Shown here: positions 44,910-54,230 of the stretch, piece by piece
Layout: the number at the start of each line of letters is the position of its first letter
Position numbering within the stretch: the stretch's first letter is position 1
Assembly (NCBI RefSeq): GCF_036541405.1
Contig: NZ_JAZHFS010000010.1
Location: 62,001-126,000, forward strand
From: Clostridium_AD frigoriphilum
GTDB lineage: Bacteria > Bacillota > Clostridia > Clostridiales > Clostridiaceae
Length of the DNA stretch: 64,000 nt
Direction of reading: 5' to 3'
Program-made: the position numbers and the translations under genes
Notes under the pieces: generated by a model
Seen by the model: only the letters and a program-made list of their open reading frames with translations
Told to the model about the DNA's origin: nothing
Database searches by the model: none

Positions 44910-45136
44910 ATAAAAACATCCTCTCAACAATTTACTATAATTTTTCATTAGATTATATATTTATGTTACTTCAATCTCCATACTACTTCAATATTTATTT
45001 TAGTTTTCATCTTTTTTATGATGCTCCATAACTTTCTTTTTAATCAAATTTTTATGTCTATCAATGTAAAAGCATGTAAGATTGATTTAGGTAGTATATA
45101 ATAAGGTTTATAGGTTATATACTGAAAGGAGTTATT

Positions 45137-45805
45137 ATGACAGTTTATAGATTATCAAATGAATTAATATTCCCTCACCCATCTCTTTCAGATGATGATG
45201 GGTTACTCGCAATTGGTGGAGATTTATCGCAAGAGAGATTATTACTTGCATATTCTAATGGAATATTTCCCTGGTACTCGGATGATGAACCAATACTTTG
45301 GTGGTCACCTGATCCAAGATTTATCATTTATCCAAAAGATATAAGAACTTCCCACTCTATGAAAAAAACACTTAAAAAAAATATATATAAAGTTACCTTT
45401 GATACTCACTTTAGGGATGTTATATCTAATTGTTCAAATCTCAGGCGCGAGGCTGGCACATGGATTACAAATGAAATGATTGAAGCTTACTGCAAACTCC
45501 ACACACTTGGCTATGCCCACAGCGTAGAAACTTGGTTCAATGATGAGTTAGTTGGTGGACTATACGGGATAAGCATAGGAAAATGTTTTTTTGGTGAATC
45601 AATGTTTTCTACTATGGATAATGCATCTAAAGTTGCCTTTATTACCTTTGGAAAAGTATTAGAAAATAAGGGTTTTTCTTTAATTGATTGTCAGGTTCAT
45701 ACAAATCATCTTGAAAGTTTAGGCGCCGTTTATATGCCTAGAGAAAACTTTTTAGAACTTGTGAAAGATGGAATATCAAAATCGCCTTTAAAATTATCAT
45801 TATAA
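45137..45805 (+). CDS. aat: Leucyl/phenylalanyl-tRNA-protein transferase
   Basis: A 222-residue enzyme that adds Leu or Phe to proteins with N-terminal Arg or Lys, tagging them for ClpS/ClpAP. The signature IGGDLSQERLLLAYSNGIFPW followed by WWSPDPRFI is complete, as is the core GGLYGISIGKCFFGESMFS. The gene stands alone on the plus strand between minus-strand genes. Its presence in a clostridium is less common than in proteobacteria. AAAGGAG precedes the ATG. Confidence 0.95.
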   Translation: MTVYRLSNELIFPHPSLSDDDGLLAIGGDLSQERLLLAYSNGIFPWYSDDEPILWWSPDPRFIIYPKDIRTSHSMKKTLKKNIYKVTFDTHFRDVISNCSNLRREAGTWITNEMIEAYCKLHTLGYAHSVETWFNDELVGGLYGISIGKCFFGESMFSTMDNASKVAFITFGKVLENKGFSLIDCQVHTNHLESLGAVYMPRENFLELVKDGISKSPLKLSL

Positions 45806-45833
45806 GCTACATGATATTAAAAATATAAAAAAT

Positions 45834-45869
45834 AAATAAACATGAAGACATAGATATTCATGTTTATTA
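45834..45869. terminator. Bidirectional terminator
   Basis: AATAAACATGAA and TTCATGTTTATT form a perfect 12-bp stem between the converging aat and splB genes. Confidence 0.75.
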
Positions 45870-45895
45870 TTTAAATTACTAAAATATTTTAATTA

Positions 45896-46906
45896 TTAAG
45901 TGAAATATTCAATTATTGCTAAATCAAAATTATTGTTTATCAGTTCTGAGATATAATTCTTTATATCCTCACTCTCTGGTTTCTTATATACATACTTGAA
46001 TTTTCCATATGGTCCCCATTTTAACAGCCTTTTTTCTTCATCCAGATCAAGCTTAGTATTTTTAAATCTCTGCACTATAAGTTCCTTTGCAGCCTTTGTA
46101 AATCTATGTTGAATAAGTTCAAAACTTACTTCATCTTTGTAATCTGCAAGAGCTATTTTTAACGTTTCAAATAGTTCCTTATACTCTGACCTCCAATTAT
46201 CATATATCATAATAGGTGCAATTATAAATCCTATTGGGTACCCAGCAGAAGCTATTTTTTTAACTGCGCCTATTCGTTCTTTAAAAGTTGAGGTATTATG
46301 TTCGAAATTATCTATTACATAAGGCGTGTTTAAAGTAAATCTAAATTTTGTGTGTTTGTTGTGTTTCAGTTTTAAAAATGGATCAACATCATCAAACTTG
46401 GTTACAAGTCTAAGTCTTCCCTTCTCACTCCTCCCAAAAAACTCTATGCATTTTTTTAAGTTTCCACTTAGATGCTCAAGTGCAATTGGATCAGTTATAC
46501 TAGCACATTCAAAAGAAGTAATACTTGGCAAGTTAGCATCTATATATGTTTGTATATTTTCTAAAATTTCTTCAATATTTAGGAATATTTTCATGAAAGG
46601 CTTCTCACCTTGGGTAGTTTGCAGATAACAATATTCACAATTTGCAGGGCATGAACTCGAAAGCGAAAATTGGTAATCTGCAGATGGTTTACAACTCACT
46701 AATTTCTTTTGACCATTTGTTGTAAAAAGAACAGTCTTTTTAGCCACTGCATAGTTTTTCTCAGGAGACCCAGAGTCTATTACAACTTTTTTTGAATTAA
46801 CTATAGGTACCTTTAATTTTTCTAGATATTTTATTGTTTTTTTTGACTCCTCAAATTTTAATAATTTCGGGTCTATATAGGCAATATCTGGTATAAATAA
46901 CTTCAT
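45896..46906 (-). CDS. splB: Spore photoproduct lyase (radical SAM)
   Basis: A 336-residue radical SAM enzyme that splits the thymine dimer of UV-damaged spores during germination. The start at 46906 has GAGGTG 6 nt upstream. The cluster motif is CPANCEYC (Cys86, 90, 93). The C-terminal half reads RFRFTLNTPYVI and FELIQHRFTKAAKELI, typical of the family. In the accessory-cysteine region this protein reads FECASITDP, where as I recall Bacillus SplB has the Cys two places later. It implies an endospore former. Confidence 0.9.
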   Translation of the reverse strand: MKLFIPDIAYIDPKLLKFEESKKTIKYLEKLKVPIVNSKKVVIDSGSPEKNYAVAKKTVLFTTNGQKKLVSCKPSADYQFSLSSSCPANCEYCYLQTTQGEKPFMKIFLNIEEILENIQTYIDANLPSITSFECASITDPIALEHLSGNLKKCIEFFGRSEKGRLRLVTKFDDVDPFLKLKHNKHTKFRFTLNTPYVIDNFEHNTSTFKERIGAVKKIASAGYPIGFIIAPIMIYDNWRSEYKELFETLKIALADYKDEVSFELIQHRFTKAAKELIVQRFKNTKLDLDEEKRLLKWGPYGKFKYVYKKPESEDIKNYISELINNNFDLAIIEYFT

Positions 46907-46989
46907 TAATTTCACCTCATAAGTATTGTTTTATTAAATAAGGTTATTTATACACTTATCCTATTCATAAAATTACATTTTTTAAAAAC

Positions 46990-47223
46990 TTATCTAATAT
47001 TGTACTTGTTAATCACCTTGTTTTTTAGTTTTTTACCCAATGTCTCGCCTAAAAATCTATCAATCATATCATCCTTAGTAGCCTTACCGTCTATAAATAT
47101 ATTGAATTTTTTGCAAAGCTTGCTTAAATCACTTTTACTTATATCATAAGTTTTAATAAAACTTTTTGCAGTTTTAATACTAGTCATAACAATTATTCGT
47201 TTATACATTTCATCATTAGTCAT
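46990..47223 (-). CDS. Small hypothetical protein upstream of splB
   Basis: A 77-residue basic protein with a proper ribosome binding site (AGAGGTG before the ATG). I do not recognise the family. The C-terminal half (LSKLCKKFNIFIDGKATKDDMIDRFLG) has the helix-turn-helix rhythm of SAP-like nucleic-acid-binding motifs, but this is weak. It lies 83 bp upstream of splB in the same direction, so it may be its operon partner. Confidence 0.65.
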   Translation of the reverse strand: MTNDEMYKRIIVMTSIKTAKSFIKTYDISKSDLSKLCKKFNIFIDGKATKDDMIDRFLGETLGKKLKNKVINKYNIR

Positions 47224-47331
47224 GATAACACCTCTAATCTTTTATTTATCAAATACATTAACATTATATCATCTTAGCCCTCATCAATACATCAATACAT
47301 CAATTATAATAAAATCTATTACTTCTCACAT

Positions 47332-47823
47332 TTATCCATTATTTTGATTTTTATTGTCATGCAACACTTGGTCAATTACAATTACCATTGCTAATACAAA
47401 TACATGATTTTCGGATTCATTTATATCTATTTCATAGGTATCTCCCCATGAAACCCACCTCTTGTTTATTTGCGCAATGCTTTTACCATTTTTCACTATT
47501 GAAAAATCATGAGCTAAAAAATCCCCTTCAATTTCATAATCGCCCATATTACTTTCTATATGAAACCTATTGCTAAAAAAAGTAAATTCTTTCTTCACCT
47601 TGGCGGCATAGTTTCCATTTAGATATATATTATATTCCGGTAATAACTTAAATAATTTCTGCTCAATATATACAATTTCATTATCCTTCATGTCATAAAT
47701 TCTAAGCTTATTTCCTATTGAAAAAATTTTCCCTTCTACCTTGAACATATCATTGCCCGAAAAATCCTTAATACTAAAATTGTCACCTATTGAAAATATC
47801 TTTTGCTTTATATAAAACTTCAC
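47332..47823 (-). CDS. LURP-one-related/YxjI family protein
   Basis: A 163-residue protein of the Tubby-like LURP-one (DUF567) family, opening with FYIKQKIFSIGDNFSIKDFSG and repeating the beta-strand pattern KVEGKIFSIGNKLRIYD. The single C-terminal hydrophobic helix (VFVLAMVIVIDQVLHD) is the buried helix of the Tubby-like barrel. The bacterial role is unknown. It stands alone. Confidence 0.85.
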   Translation of the reverse strand: MKFYIKQKIFSIGDNFSIKDFSGNDMFKVEGKIFSIGNKLRIYDMKDNEIVYIEQKLFKLLPEYNIYLNGNYAAKVKKEFTFFSNRFHIESNMGDYEIEGDFLAHDFSIVKNGKSIAQINKRWVSWGDTYEIDINESENHVFVLAMVIVIDQVLHDNKNQNNG

Positions 47824-47920
47824 ACAAACCCCTCCTTTGGAAAAATTTATATTGGTATAGTTTATTATACATTATAAATATAGTACTACTAGCTAATAAT
47901 TATATTTTAAAACAAAATAA

Positions 47921-47956
47921 CTGATTGTAGGATAATCCTACATCCAGTTATTAATT
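47921..47956. terminator. Terminator after the RlmA-like gene
   Basis: AATAACTG.TGTAGGAT and ATCCTACA.CAGTTATT form an imperfect stem immediately downstream of the RlmA-like gene on the minus strand. Confidence 0.6.
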
Positions 47957-47994
47957 CTAATTTCTCGTAATTTTGCAGCTACCCAGAAGATGAT

Positions 47995-48843
47995 TTAACG
48001 ACATTTCTCATATACACTTATATCAAAATTAAGTGCAGTTGAAAGTTTAGAAGTCTCAATCGCTTTTTCTCTCATAGCATTGTCAAAAGTCCAATAATAT
48101 GGGGTCATTCTTATAAGATTTTTTACACTTTCCCTGTCTTCTAAATGAATGTTATACTTAACTTCTGATCTTTTTATTAATTTAAACCCCTCAAAAGTTG
48201 TTTCTTTTTCCGCGTGTTTTCTCGCATTTACATATAATATCTCTTTTAAACCATATAAATGCTCAATCCCAGGTGTTACAACTATCAGTTTTCCATTATC
48301 TTTTAGAACTCTTTTAAGTTCTAGATCATCAGAAGGCGCAAAATTTCTAATAATAACATCTATAGTATTTGGCATTATGGGTAAATTAAAATTACTGCTT
48401 ACTATAAAGTTTATTTCTTTATCCCTCTTAACTGCATAAGTAACTGCGGATTTCGATATATCTACGCCAAAAAAATTAAATTGCTTGTTTAAAAGACATT
48501 TAGATTCATTCGCATATATAGCTTCCTTAAGTCTTGATAAAAAATATCCTTCTCCACACCCGGCATCAAGTATGTTTATATTTTTTTCACTTATATTCGA
48601 TATTATTATCTCATTAAGTCTATCTGAAAAAGTGTGATAATACCCTCTATTTAAGAAATCTTTACGACCTTCCATCATTTCCTTACTATCTCCAGGATCT
48701 TTGGTTTTCTTTTGATTAGCTAATAAAAGATTAATGTATCCTTTGCTAGATATATCATAACTATGATTATTTAAACAAAGGCATTGTTTTTCTTTTTTTT
48801 CAAGACTTAAATTACAAACAGGACATTTTAATACAGACTGCAT
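47995..48843 (-). CDS. RlmA-like 23S rRNA guanine-N1 methyltransferase
   Basis: A methyltransferase of about 282 residues. The N-terminal zinc finger CPVC...CLCLNNH and the block GYINLLL with KDPGDSKEMMEGRKDFL are the RlmA signature, and the SAM site is ILDAGCGEGYFLS. RlmA methylates G745 or, in the TlrB branch, G748 of 23S rRNA. The frame is open back to a TTG at 48915; I chose the ATG at 48843 because the family starts a few residues before the zinc finger, but the ribosome binding site is weak either way. It directly follows the AI-2E gene. Confidence 0.85.
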   Translation of the reverse strand: MQSVLKCPVCNLSLEKKEKQCLCLNNHSYDISSKGYINLLLANQKKTKDPGDSKEMMEGRKDFLNRGYYHTFSDRLNEIIISNISEKNINILDAGCGEGYFLSRLKEAIYANESKCLLNKQFNFFGVDISKSAVTYAVKRDKEINFIVSSNFNLPIMPNTIDVIIRNFAPSDDLELKRVLKDNGKLIVVTPGIEHLYGLKEILYVNARKHAEKETTFEGFKLIKRSEVKYNIHLEDRESVKNLIRMTPYYWTFDNAMREKAIETSKLSTALNFDISVYEKCR

Positions 48844-48915
48844 ATTTTCTATTACCACAAAATCACTACCTTCCAAAGAATGAACTAACGTACTTTGTAC
48901 GTGTTTCTTAGACAA

Positions 48916-49956
48916 TTAATCATCTGTAAATTTAGGACTACTTTTTTCGTTAAGATTCACTCCAATTAAATCCAATAAGAATATAACTATTGGTATGCCT
49001 AGTAGAAGACCCCATATACCCATAAAATGTTCTGATATTATTAATGTTGCAAAAGTAAAAAATATTGGAAGATGTGTAGTATCAGACATAAACTTTGGAT
49101 TTAAAATATAACTTTCAATCGCATGAATTATAAAAATCATAATAAGCACAAATAGCACTTTAACTACCCCACCTATTTTGAACGCAATTAAGCATAATGG
49201 TATTAAAGAAATAAATACTCCAGCCACTGGTACAAGACTTAAAATAAATATCATAAATGCAAGAGCAAATAATTGTGGAAAACCCATTATAGTAAGTCCT
49301 ATAATTGATAATACTGTATTTGTAATTGCTATCATTATTTGAGCCTGGATTACTTTACCAAAAGAATTTAAGAAGTTATTTCCAAAATAACTAAAATAAT
49401 TATATGCACCTGATACTCTACTATGTTTAAACTTGTAGACAAAGTTTAAAATACTCTTCTTTTCTAATATAAATACTAAACTTAATAGAAGTGCCATAAA
49501 GAAATTAATACTCCATTTACCTAAATTTGTTACCAAAAGCATAATACTTTGAATACCTGATTTAGCATAACTTGCTATGTCAATTTGATTAACTATTGGT
49601 GACAGATATGGCATAACGCCTTTTGTGTTTTTCGCAAAATCATTATACTCCATCTTATCCAAAACAAGTAAACTTTCAGATATTGCTATTGGTATGTATT
49701 TTACTGCTAGGAGCGCTATAGTTGCTGTAATAAATACATATATAATTATCGTAATAATGGTTGGACTTACTTTTATAATTTTGTTGATTTGGCACACTAA
49801 TAAACTTTGCATACTATTCACTAAATAAGTAATCATAAAAGTTAATAAAATTAAATCAAAAATGGATCTTATTAAATACGCGAATACTACTATTGATGCA
49901 AATAATATTATTTTCATAACTGACTCTTTCCTACATAACAGCTTTATAGTTTGCAT
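48916..49956 (-). CDS. AI-2E family membrane transporter, second copy
   Basis: A 346-residue polytopic membrane protein of the AI-2E permease family, distinct from the one at 11008-12036. Typical parts are IMGFPQLFALAFMIFILSLVPVAGVF and the C-terminal HFMGIWGLLLGIPIVIF. The start at 49956 has AAGGAG upstream. The substrate is unknown. The RlmA-like gene follows with no gap. Confidence 0.87.
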   Translation of the reverse strand: MQTIKLLCRKESVMKIILFASIVVFAYLIRSIFDLILLTFMITYLVNSMQSLLVCQINKIIKVSPTIITIIIYVFITATIALLAVKYIPIAISESLLVLDKMEYNDFAKNTKGVMPYLSPIVNQIDIASYAKSGIQSIMLLVTNLGKWSINFFMALLLSLVFILEKKSILNFVYKFKHSRVSGAYNYFSYFGNNFLNSFGKVIQAQIMIAITNTVLSIIGLTIMGFPQLFALAFMIFILSLVPVAGVFISLIPLCLIAFKIGGVVKVLFVLIMIFIIHAIESYILNPKFMSDTTHLPIFFTFATLIISEHFMGIWGLLLGIPIVIFLLDLIGVNLNEKSSPKFTDD

Positions 49957-50284
49957 TTAAAATACTCCTTCATTTTCTTTTATTAGTTGCCTTCAATATG
50001 TACTACAGTTTCTCCTACTTACATCAACATAATAAATTATTTTTCGACTAGTTCATTATAGCAAATTTTTTAACTTATTTCTATTAATTACTCTTAATAA
50101 CCTTAATCATTATAATTATAAATTTTTTTTGTTTATAACTATCTATTTTAATTACGAATAAATATAATTTAAAGTTTCGCTTTTATAATTTACTATAATG
50201 CCCTAAGTATAAGAAAAATGGTGTATAATATTAATGCGTCTAATAATATTAGATCCTAAATAGAAAGTTTGGCGGTGAAAATAA
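49957..50284. other. Divergent intergenic region
   Basis: This AT-rich gap separates the AI-2E gene (minus) from the glutaredoxin-like gene (plus). A TATAAT at 50224-50229 lies 56 bp before the latter, without a clear -35. I see no small ORF with a ribosome binding site and no strong hairpin. Confidence 0.4.
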
Positions 50285-50545
50285 ATGAAACCAATAATTA
50301 TGTTTGTAACTGAATGGTGTCCATACTGTAAAAAGGCACTTGGTTGGATGGAAAATATAAAAAAACAAAATCCACAATATGCTGATATTGAAATTAAAAT
50401 AATCGACGAAGAGCTAGAGCCTGATATAGCAAAGCAATATACATACTATTATGTCCCTACTTATTATGTTGATGGCATAAAGGTTCATGAGGGAGTTACC
50501 TCTAAAAATATTGTTAATAATATATTTGAAAAAGCTTTTAAATAA
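50285..50545 (+). CDS. Glutaredoxin/thioredoxin-like small redox protein
   Basis: An 86-residue thioredoxin-fold protein. The redox motif CPYC is in VTEWCPYCKKAL near the N-terminus, and a cis-Pro is in YYVPTYYVDG. Such short glutaredoxin-like proteins shuttle disulfides in the cytoplasm; the partner is unknown. It is monocistronic and ends at a terminator shared with the facing gene. Confidence 0.88.
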   Translation: MKPIIMFVTEWCPYCKKALGWMENIKKQNPQYADIEIKIIDEELEPDIAKQYTYYYVPTYYVDGIKVHEGVTSKNIVNNIFEKAFK

Positions 50546-50568
50546 AATGGTTTCTTAATTAAAAATCA

Positions 50569-50614
50569 ATAAAAACATTATGAAGATGGTCTTAAGTTAT
50601 CCTCTTGATGTTTT
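50569..50614. terminator. Bidirectional terminator
   Basis: AAAAACAT...GATGTTTTT closes an imperfect hairpin between the converging redox and coiled-coil genes, followed by T-rich sequence. Confidence 0.6.
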
Positions 50615-51339
50615 TATATTTTATAATTATAAGCCTCTATTCTAAAGTTATTTTCTAATTTTATGTAATTTATCACTTTTTCAATTTTTATAGTAGATAA
50701 ATCATTATTTTTCGACATACTTAAAGTACTTTTTCTTATTTCTGCTAATGCTGATTTATAAATAGTTATTTTTCTATTATATTTATCTATCCTATTATTA
50801 AAATCATTTCTCTCTTTTCTTATTTTATTTTTTCTTTCATCACATTGTTTTATTTTTGTTTTTATACTTAATTCACTAGAATAATTTGAATAAACTTTTT
50901 TATATTCCCTAACAACTAATTTTTTGATAATTTTAAATCTTTCTCTACTCATAAAAATATCAAGTGCTCCAAATAATATTCTGCTTTGTTGCTTTTCTTC
51001 ATTGAGATTATTCTCTAATTCCTTTATATAAAGTTTTACTTCTTTAATTTTTTCCCTATTAACTTTAATCTTATCTCTTATCTCTATTTTGTTCTTTTCA
51101 TTATCCACAATTCTAGATTTATTTAAATTTACACTTTCAATAAGTTCTTTTTTATTCACTTCTAAAAATTCACTCTTAAACTTTTGCATCTTAAATAGTT
51201 TGCATATGTCCATTCTATAATTAGTTAAGCTTTCAACTAACTTTTTTAATTCTTCTGATTTTTCTACAATAGAATTACTCAAATCAAATTCCTTTACAAT
51301 AGAATTAAATATAACATTATTTTCTGATATAAAAATCAT
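50614..51339 (-). CDS. Hypothetical coiled-coil protein
   Basis: A 241-residue protein very rich in Lys, Glu, Ile and Asn with long heptad-like stretches over most of its length (about residues 25-120 and 150-200), so a cytoplasmic coiled coil. No signal peptide, no membrane segment and no recognised domain. AAGGGGG lies 9 nt before the ATG. It is a lone gene; I cannot assign a function. Confidence 0.7.
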   Translation of the reverse strand: MIFISENNVIFNSIVKEFDLSNSIVEKSEELKKLVESLTNYRMDICKLFKMQKFKSEFLEVNKKELIESVNLNKSRIVDNEKNKIEIRDKIKVNREKIKEVKLYIKELENNLNEEKQQSRILFGALDIFMSRERFKIIKKLVVREYKKVYSNYSSELSIKTKIKQCDERKNKIRKERNDFNNRIDKYNRKITIYKSALAEIRKSTLSMSKNNDLSTIKIEKVINYIKLENNFRIEAYNYKI

Positions 51340-51461
51340 AATTTATAACCCCCTTGTTAATAATATTAATTTTTTATTGATGTATGCTTTTTTAATTATG
51401 GGATATACTATTATTGTAGTCGACAAACAAACATTAAACTTATAGTAGGGAGATGTTAGTT

Positions 51462-51533
51462 ATGTTAAATAATAAATTATTTATAATTTTAAGCGCAGGC
51501 AGCATTGCTAAGGCTAAAAATGGAGACTACTGA
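51462..51533 (+). CDS. Possible 23-residue peptide gene
   Basis: ATG TTA AAT AAT ... TAC TGA encodes a 23-residue peptide beginning MLNNKLFIILSAGSIAKAKN and ending GDY. It has a ribosome binding site AGGGAG 9 nt upstream and is followed by a strong terminator at 51569-51605, with a smaller stem in between. The N-terminal half is hydrophobic and the C-terminal half polar. A short transcript of 100-200 nt is implied. It could be a signalling or membrane-active peptide, or part of a small RNA. I recognise no family. Confidence 0.4.
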   Translation: MLNNKLFIILSAGSIAKAKNGDY

Positions 51534-51568
51534 TTAATTCTGTATGAAACTTAAAATACAGAGTAGTA

Positions 51569-51605
51569 AAGCCAATGATTATTTAAAAATAATCATTGGC
51601 TTTAT
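51569..51605. terminator. Strong bidirectional terminator
   Basis: AAAGCCAATGATTATTT and AATAATCATTGGCTTT form a nearly perfect long stem with a 3-4 nt loop. It terminates the DEAD-box helicase gene on the minus strand and the small peptide transcript on the plus strand. Confidence 0.85.
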
Positions 51606-51619
51606 GCTTTATATATTAT

Positions 51620-52894
51620 TTATCTTGTTGATCCCGTGTTTTTAGATTGTGATCGCCCTTGCTGATTTCTTCCGTTTCGTCTGGCATAACCATTAGAACG
51701 TGATTTTCCAGTAGTCACTTTCTTTGCATCATCCTTACTTGCTATTACTACTATATTACTTGCAGGATAAGGATGATCCTCTATCACTGGTATTGATTTT
51801 TTTATAACCTTCTCAATATCCTTAAGAAATGGTTTTTCTTCTACATCACAAAACGATAATGCAATTCCACCTAGTCCTGCTCTGCCAGTTCTTCCTATTC
51901 TATGAACGTAGGTCTCTGGAATATTAGGTAAATCAAAATTAATTACGTGAGATAATTCATCAACGTCTATCCCTCTTGCTGCAATATCTGTAGCAACGAG
52001 TACTCTTGTTATCCCCTGCTTGAAATTATTTAAAGCAAGCTGCCTTGCACTCTGTGATTTATTACCATGTATAGCTTGAGCCTCTATACCTTCATTGTTT
52101 AAATCCTTAGTGATTTTATTTGCTCCATGTTTTGTTCTTGAAAATACTAAAGCAGAAACTATAGATTTATCTTTTAACAGATGAATAAGCAATGATTTTT
52201 TATCTTTTTTATCTACAAAATATACTGCCTGTTCAATAAGTTCTATAGTTGACGAAACCGGTGTTACTGCTACTTTAACTGGATTAACAAGAATATTATC
52301 TACAAGCTTTGAGATTTCACCAGGCATAGTTGCTGAGAATAACATAGTCTGTCTAATCTTAGGCAATTGTGCTATTATTTTTTTTACATCACGTAAAAAT
52401 CCCATATCAAGCATACGGTCTGCCTCATCAAGTACAAACATCTCAACATGATGTATGTTTATGAATCTCTGCTGCATAAGATCAAGTAATCTACCAGTGG
52501 TTGCAATTAAAATATCTACTCCATCTTTTAACGCATCAGTTTGTTTTTTTTGTGATACTCCTCCAAAAATTACAGTACTAGTAAGATTCATATACTTACC
52601 ATACGAATCGAAGCTTTCTCCAATTTGAATTGCAAGTTCTCTTGTCGGTGCGAGTATTAAAGCTTTAATATTTTTGGGTCCTTTTATAACCTTTTGTTTT
52701 CCACAAAGAATTTGTAGTATAGGAATAGCAAACGCTGCAGTTTTTCCAGTACCTGTTTGAGCACAGCCTAGAAAGTCCTTACCTTCTAATATGCTAGGAA
52801 TTGATGCCTCTTGGATAGGTGTAGGTTCCACATATCCCTCATCATTTAATGCTTTTTTTATTGGTGTAATGAGATTTAAATCTTCGAATAACAT
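51620..52894 (-). CDS. DEAD-box RNA helicase
   Basis: A 424-residue ATP-dependent RNA helicase. Motifs in order: Q-motif region, AQTGTGKTAAF (I), PTRELA (Ia), DEAD (II), SAT (III), and HRIGRTGRAG (VI). The C-terminal tail of about 50 residues is basic and rich in Arg, Asn and Gly, as in RhlE/CshA-type helicases that bind RNA. It likely acts in ribosome assembly or RNA decay. An unusually long 5' leader of roughly 275 nt is predicted. Confidence 0.95.
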   Translation of the reverse strand: MLFEDLNLITPIKKALNDEGYVEPTPIQEASIPSILEGKDFLGCAQTGTGKTAAFAIPILQILCGKQKVIKGPKNIKALILAPTRELAIQIGESFDSYGKYMNLTSTVIFGGVSQKKQTDALKDGVDILIATTGRLLDLMQQRFINIHHVEMFVLDEADRMLDMGFLRDVKKIIAQLPKIRQTMLFSATMPGEISKLVDNILVNPVKVAVTPVSSTIELIEQAVYFVDKKDKKSLLIHLLKDKSIVSALVFSRTKHGANKITKDLNNEGIEAQAIHGNKSQSARQLALNNFKQGITRVLVATDIAARGIDVDELSHVINFDLPNIPETYVHRIGRTGRAGLGGIALSFCDVEEKPFLKDIEKVIKKSIPVIEDHPYPASNIVVIASKDDAKKVTTGKSRSNGYARRNGRNQQGRSQSKNTGSTR

Positions 52895-53360
52895 TTTTTC
52901 TCCTTTGGAAGTGGCTGTCTTGAACTTTAAATGTCACAAATCACTAATATCCTGTTATGAATCTTCTTGAAAATTGGAAACAACAACTTTCTTCCATGAT
53001 TATATTGCATCTAAGAAACCACCCTTTATTAGCGATATGAGCATATTTAGGCTGATTAATCTTCATTTAACTCTGACTTTATAGGTCTTTGATATATAAA
53101 TAAATATGTTTCATTTTTATCAACTTCAAATTTATAATTTTATAATTTAAATATTCGTAACACTCATATTTTTTAATTATAACATATTTCTAGTCTTCTA
53201 GCTATTATTCTAATTTTTACAACCCATAATATGCAATCTGATAAGTATTTTTAAGTATTTTTAATTTTTTTCATATCCTTAATTTAAATTGAATATAAAT
53301 GACGAATTATCATAAACTACAGCTATAAAATATATTTTATTTACAAAAGGAGACATTTTT
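52895..53360. other. Long leader of the DEAD-box helicase and upstream region of the SDR gene
   Basis: On the minus strand an extended -10 TGTTATAAT lies with its hexamer at 53176-53181, which would give the helicase mRNA a leader of about 275 nt. No ORF with a ribosome binding site was found in it. Long leaders are known on cold-induced RNA helicase genes. On the plus side AAAGGAG precedes the SDR start at 53361. Confidence 0.45.
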
Positions 53361-54230
53361 ATGAATGAGAACTTTAATTTCCCCATGAGTATACCTAAGC
53401 AACATCAAGACAAACAACCAGGTTTTGAAACACTAATGAACCCAAGACCTATTTTTGAAGATCCAAATTGCATGGGCTCTGAAAAATTAATGAATAAAGT
53501 TGCTCTAATCACAGGTGGTGATAGTGGAATTGGTAGAGCAGTTGCTCTTGCATATGCAAGAGAGGGTGCTGATATAGCTATAGTATATCTTAATGAACAT
53601 GAAGATGCGGCAGAAACTAAAAAGCTTGTTTGCGCAAAAGGTAGAAAGTGCATTTTGATTCCTGGAGATATTGGCGACGATACTTTCTGCGTAAATGCTG
53701 TCAGTCAAACAATAAAAGAATTAAGTAAAATAGATATTCTTATAAATAACGCTGGAGAACAACATCCTCAAAATAGTATTGAAGATATTACAAAGCAGCA
53801 ACTAGAGAGAACTTTTAAGACTAATATTTTTGGAATGTTTTATATGGTTAAAGCAACATTACCATATTTAAAGGAGGGTGCTACAATTATAAATACTTCC
53901 TCAGTCACTGCCTACAAAGGACATAAATCATTAATTGATTATTCCTCAACTAAAGGCGCAATAGTTACATTTACTCGTTCACTCGCTCTTTCCCTTACAA
54001 GTAGGAAGATACGGGTAAATGCAATAGCTCCAGGTCCCATATGGACACCGCTTATACCATCGTCTTTCAGTGAAAGTGAGGTTGGTGAATTTGGAAGAAA
54101 TACACCTATGGGAAGACCTGGCCAACCCGTTGAGCTTGCTGAAACATATTTGTTTTTAGCATCAAATGGTGCATCCTATATAAGTGGTGAAACTATTCAC
54201 GTTAATGGTTGCACTGTTATAAATGGTTAA
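53361..54230 (+). CDS. SDR family oxidoreductase (YhdF/YhxC-like)
   Basis: A 289-residue short-chain dehydrogenase. The N-terminal 35 residues (PMSIPKQHQDKQPGFE) are the extension typical of the YhdF/YhxC/general-stress group. The NAD(P) site is TGGDSGIGRAVA, NNAG is present, and the catalytic Tyr-Lys is in DYSSTKGA. The substrate is unknown; database relatives are often called glucose 1-dehydrogenase without proof. It is monocistronic, ending at a strong hairpin. Confidence 0.9.
   Translation: MNENFNFPMSIPKQHQDKQPGFETLMNPRPIFEDPNCMGSEKLMNKVALITGGDSGIGRAVALAYAREGADIAIVYLNEHEDAAETKKLVCAKGRKCILIPGDIGDDTFCVNAVSQTIKELSKIDILINNAGEQHPQNSIEDITKQQLERTFKTNIFGMFYMVKATLPYLKEGATIINTSSVTAYKGHKSLIDYSSTKGAIVTFTRSLALSLTSRKIRVNAIAPGPIWTPLIPSSFSESEVGEFGRNTPMGRPGQPVELAETYLFLASNGASYISGETIHVNGCTVING

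Noticed and set aside
47281..47306. Short tandem ATCAATAC-like repeat (possible CRISPR or operator)
   Set aside because: Only about three 8-bp units with no spacers; simple AT-rich repeat.
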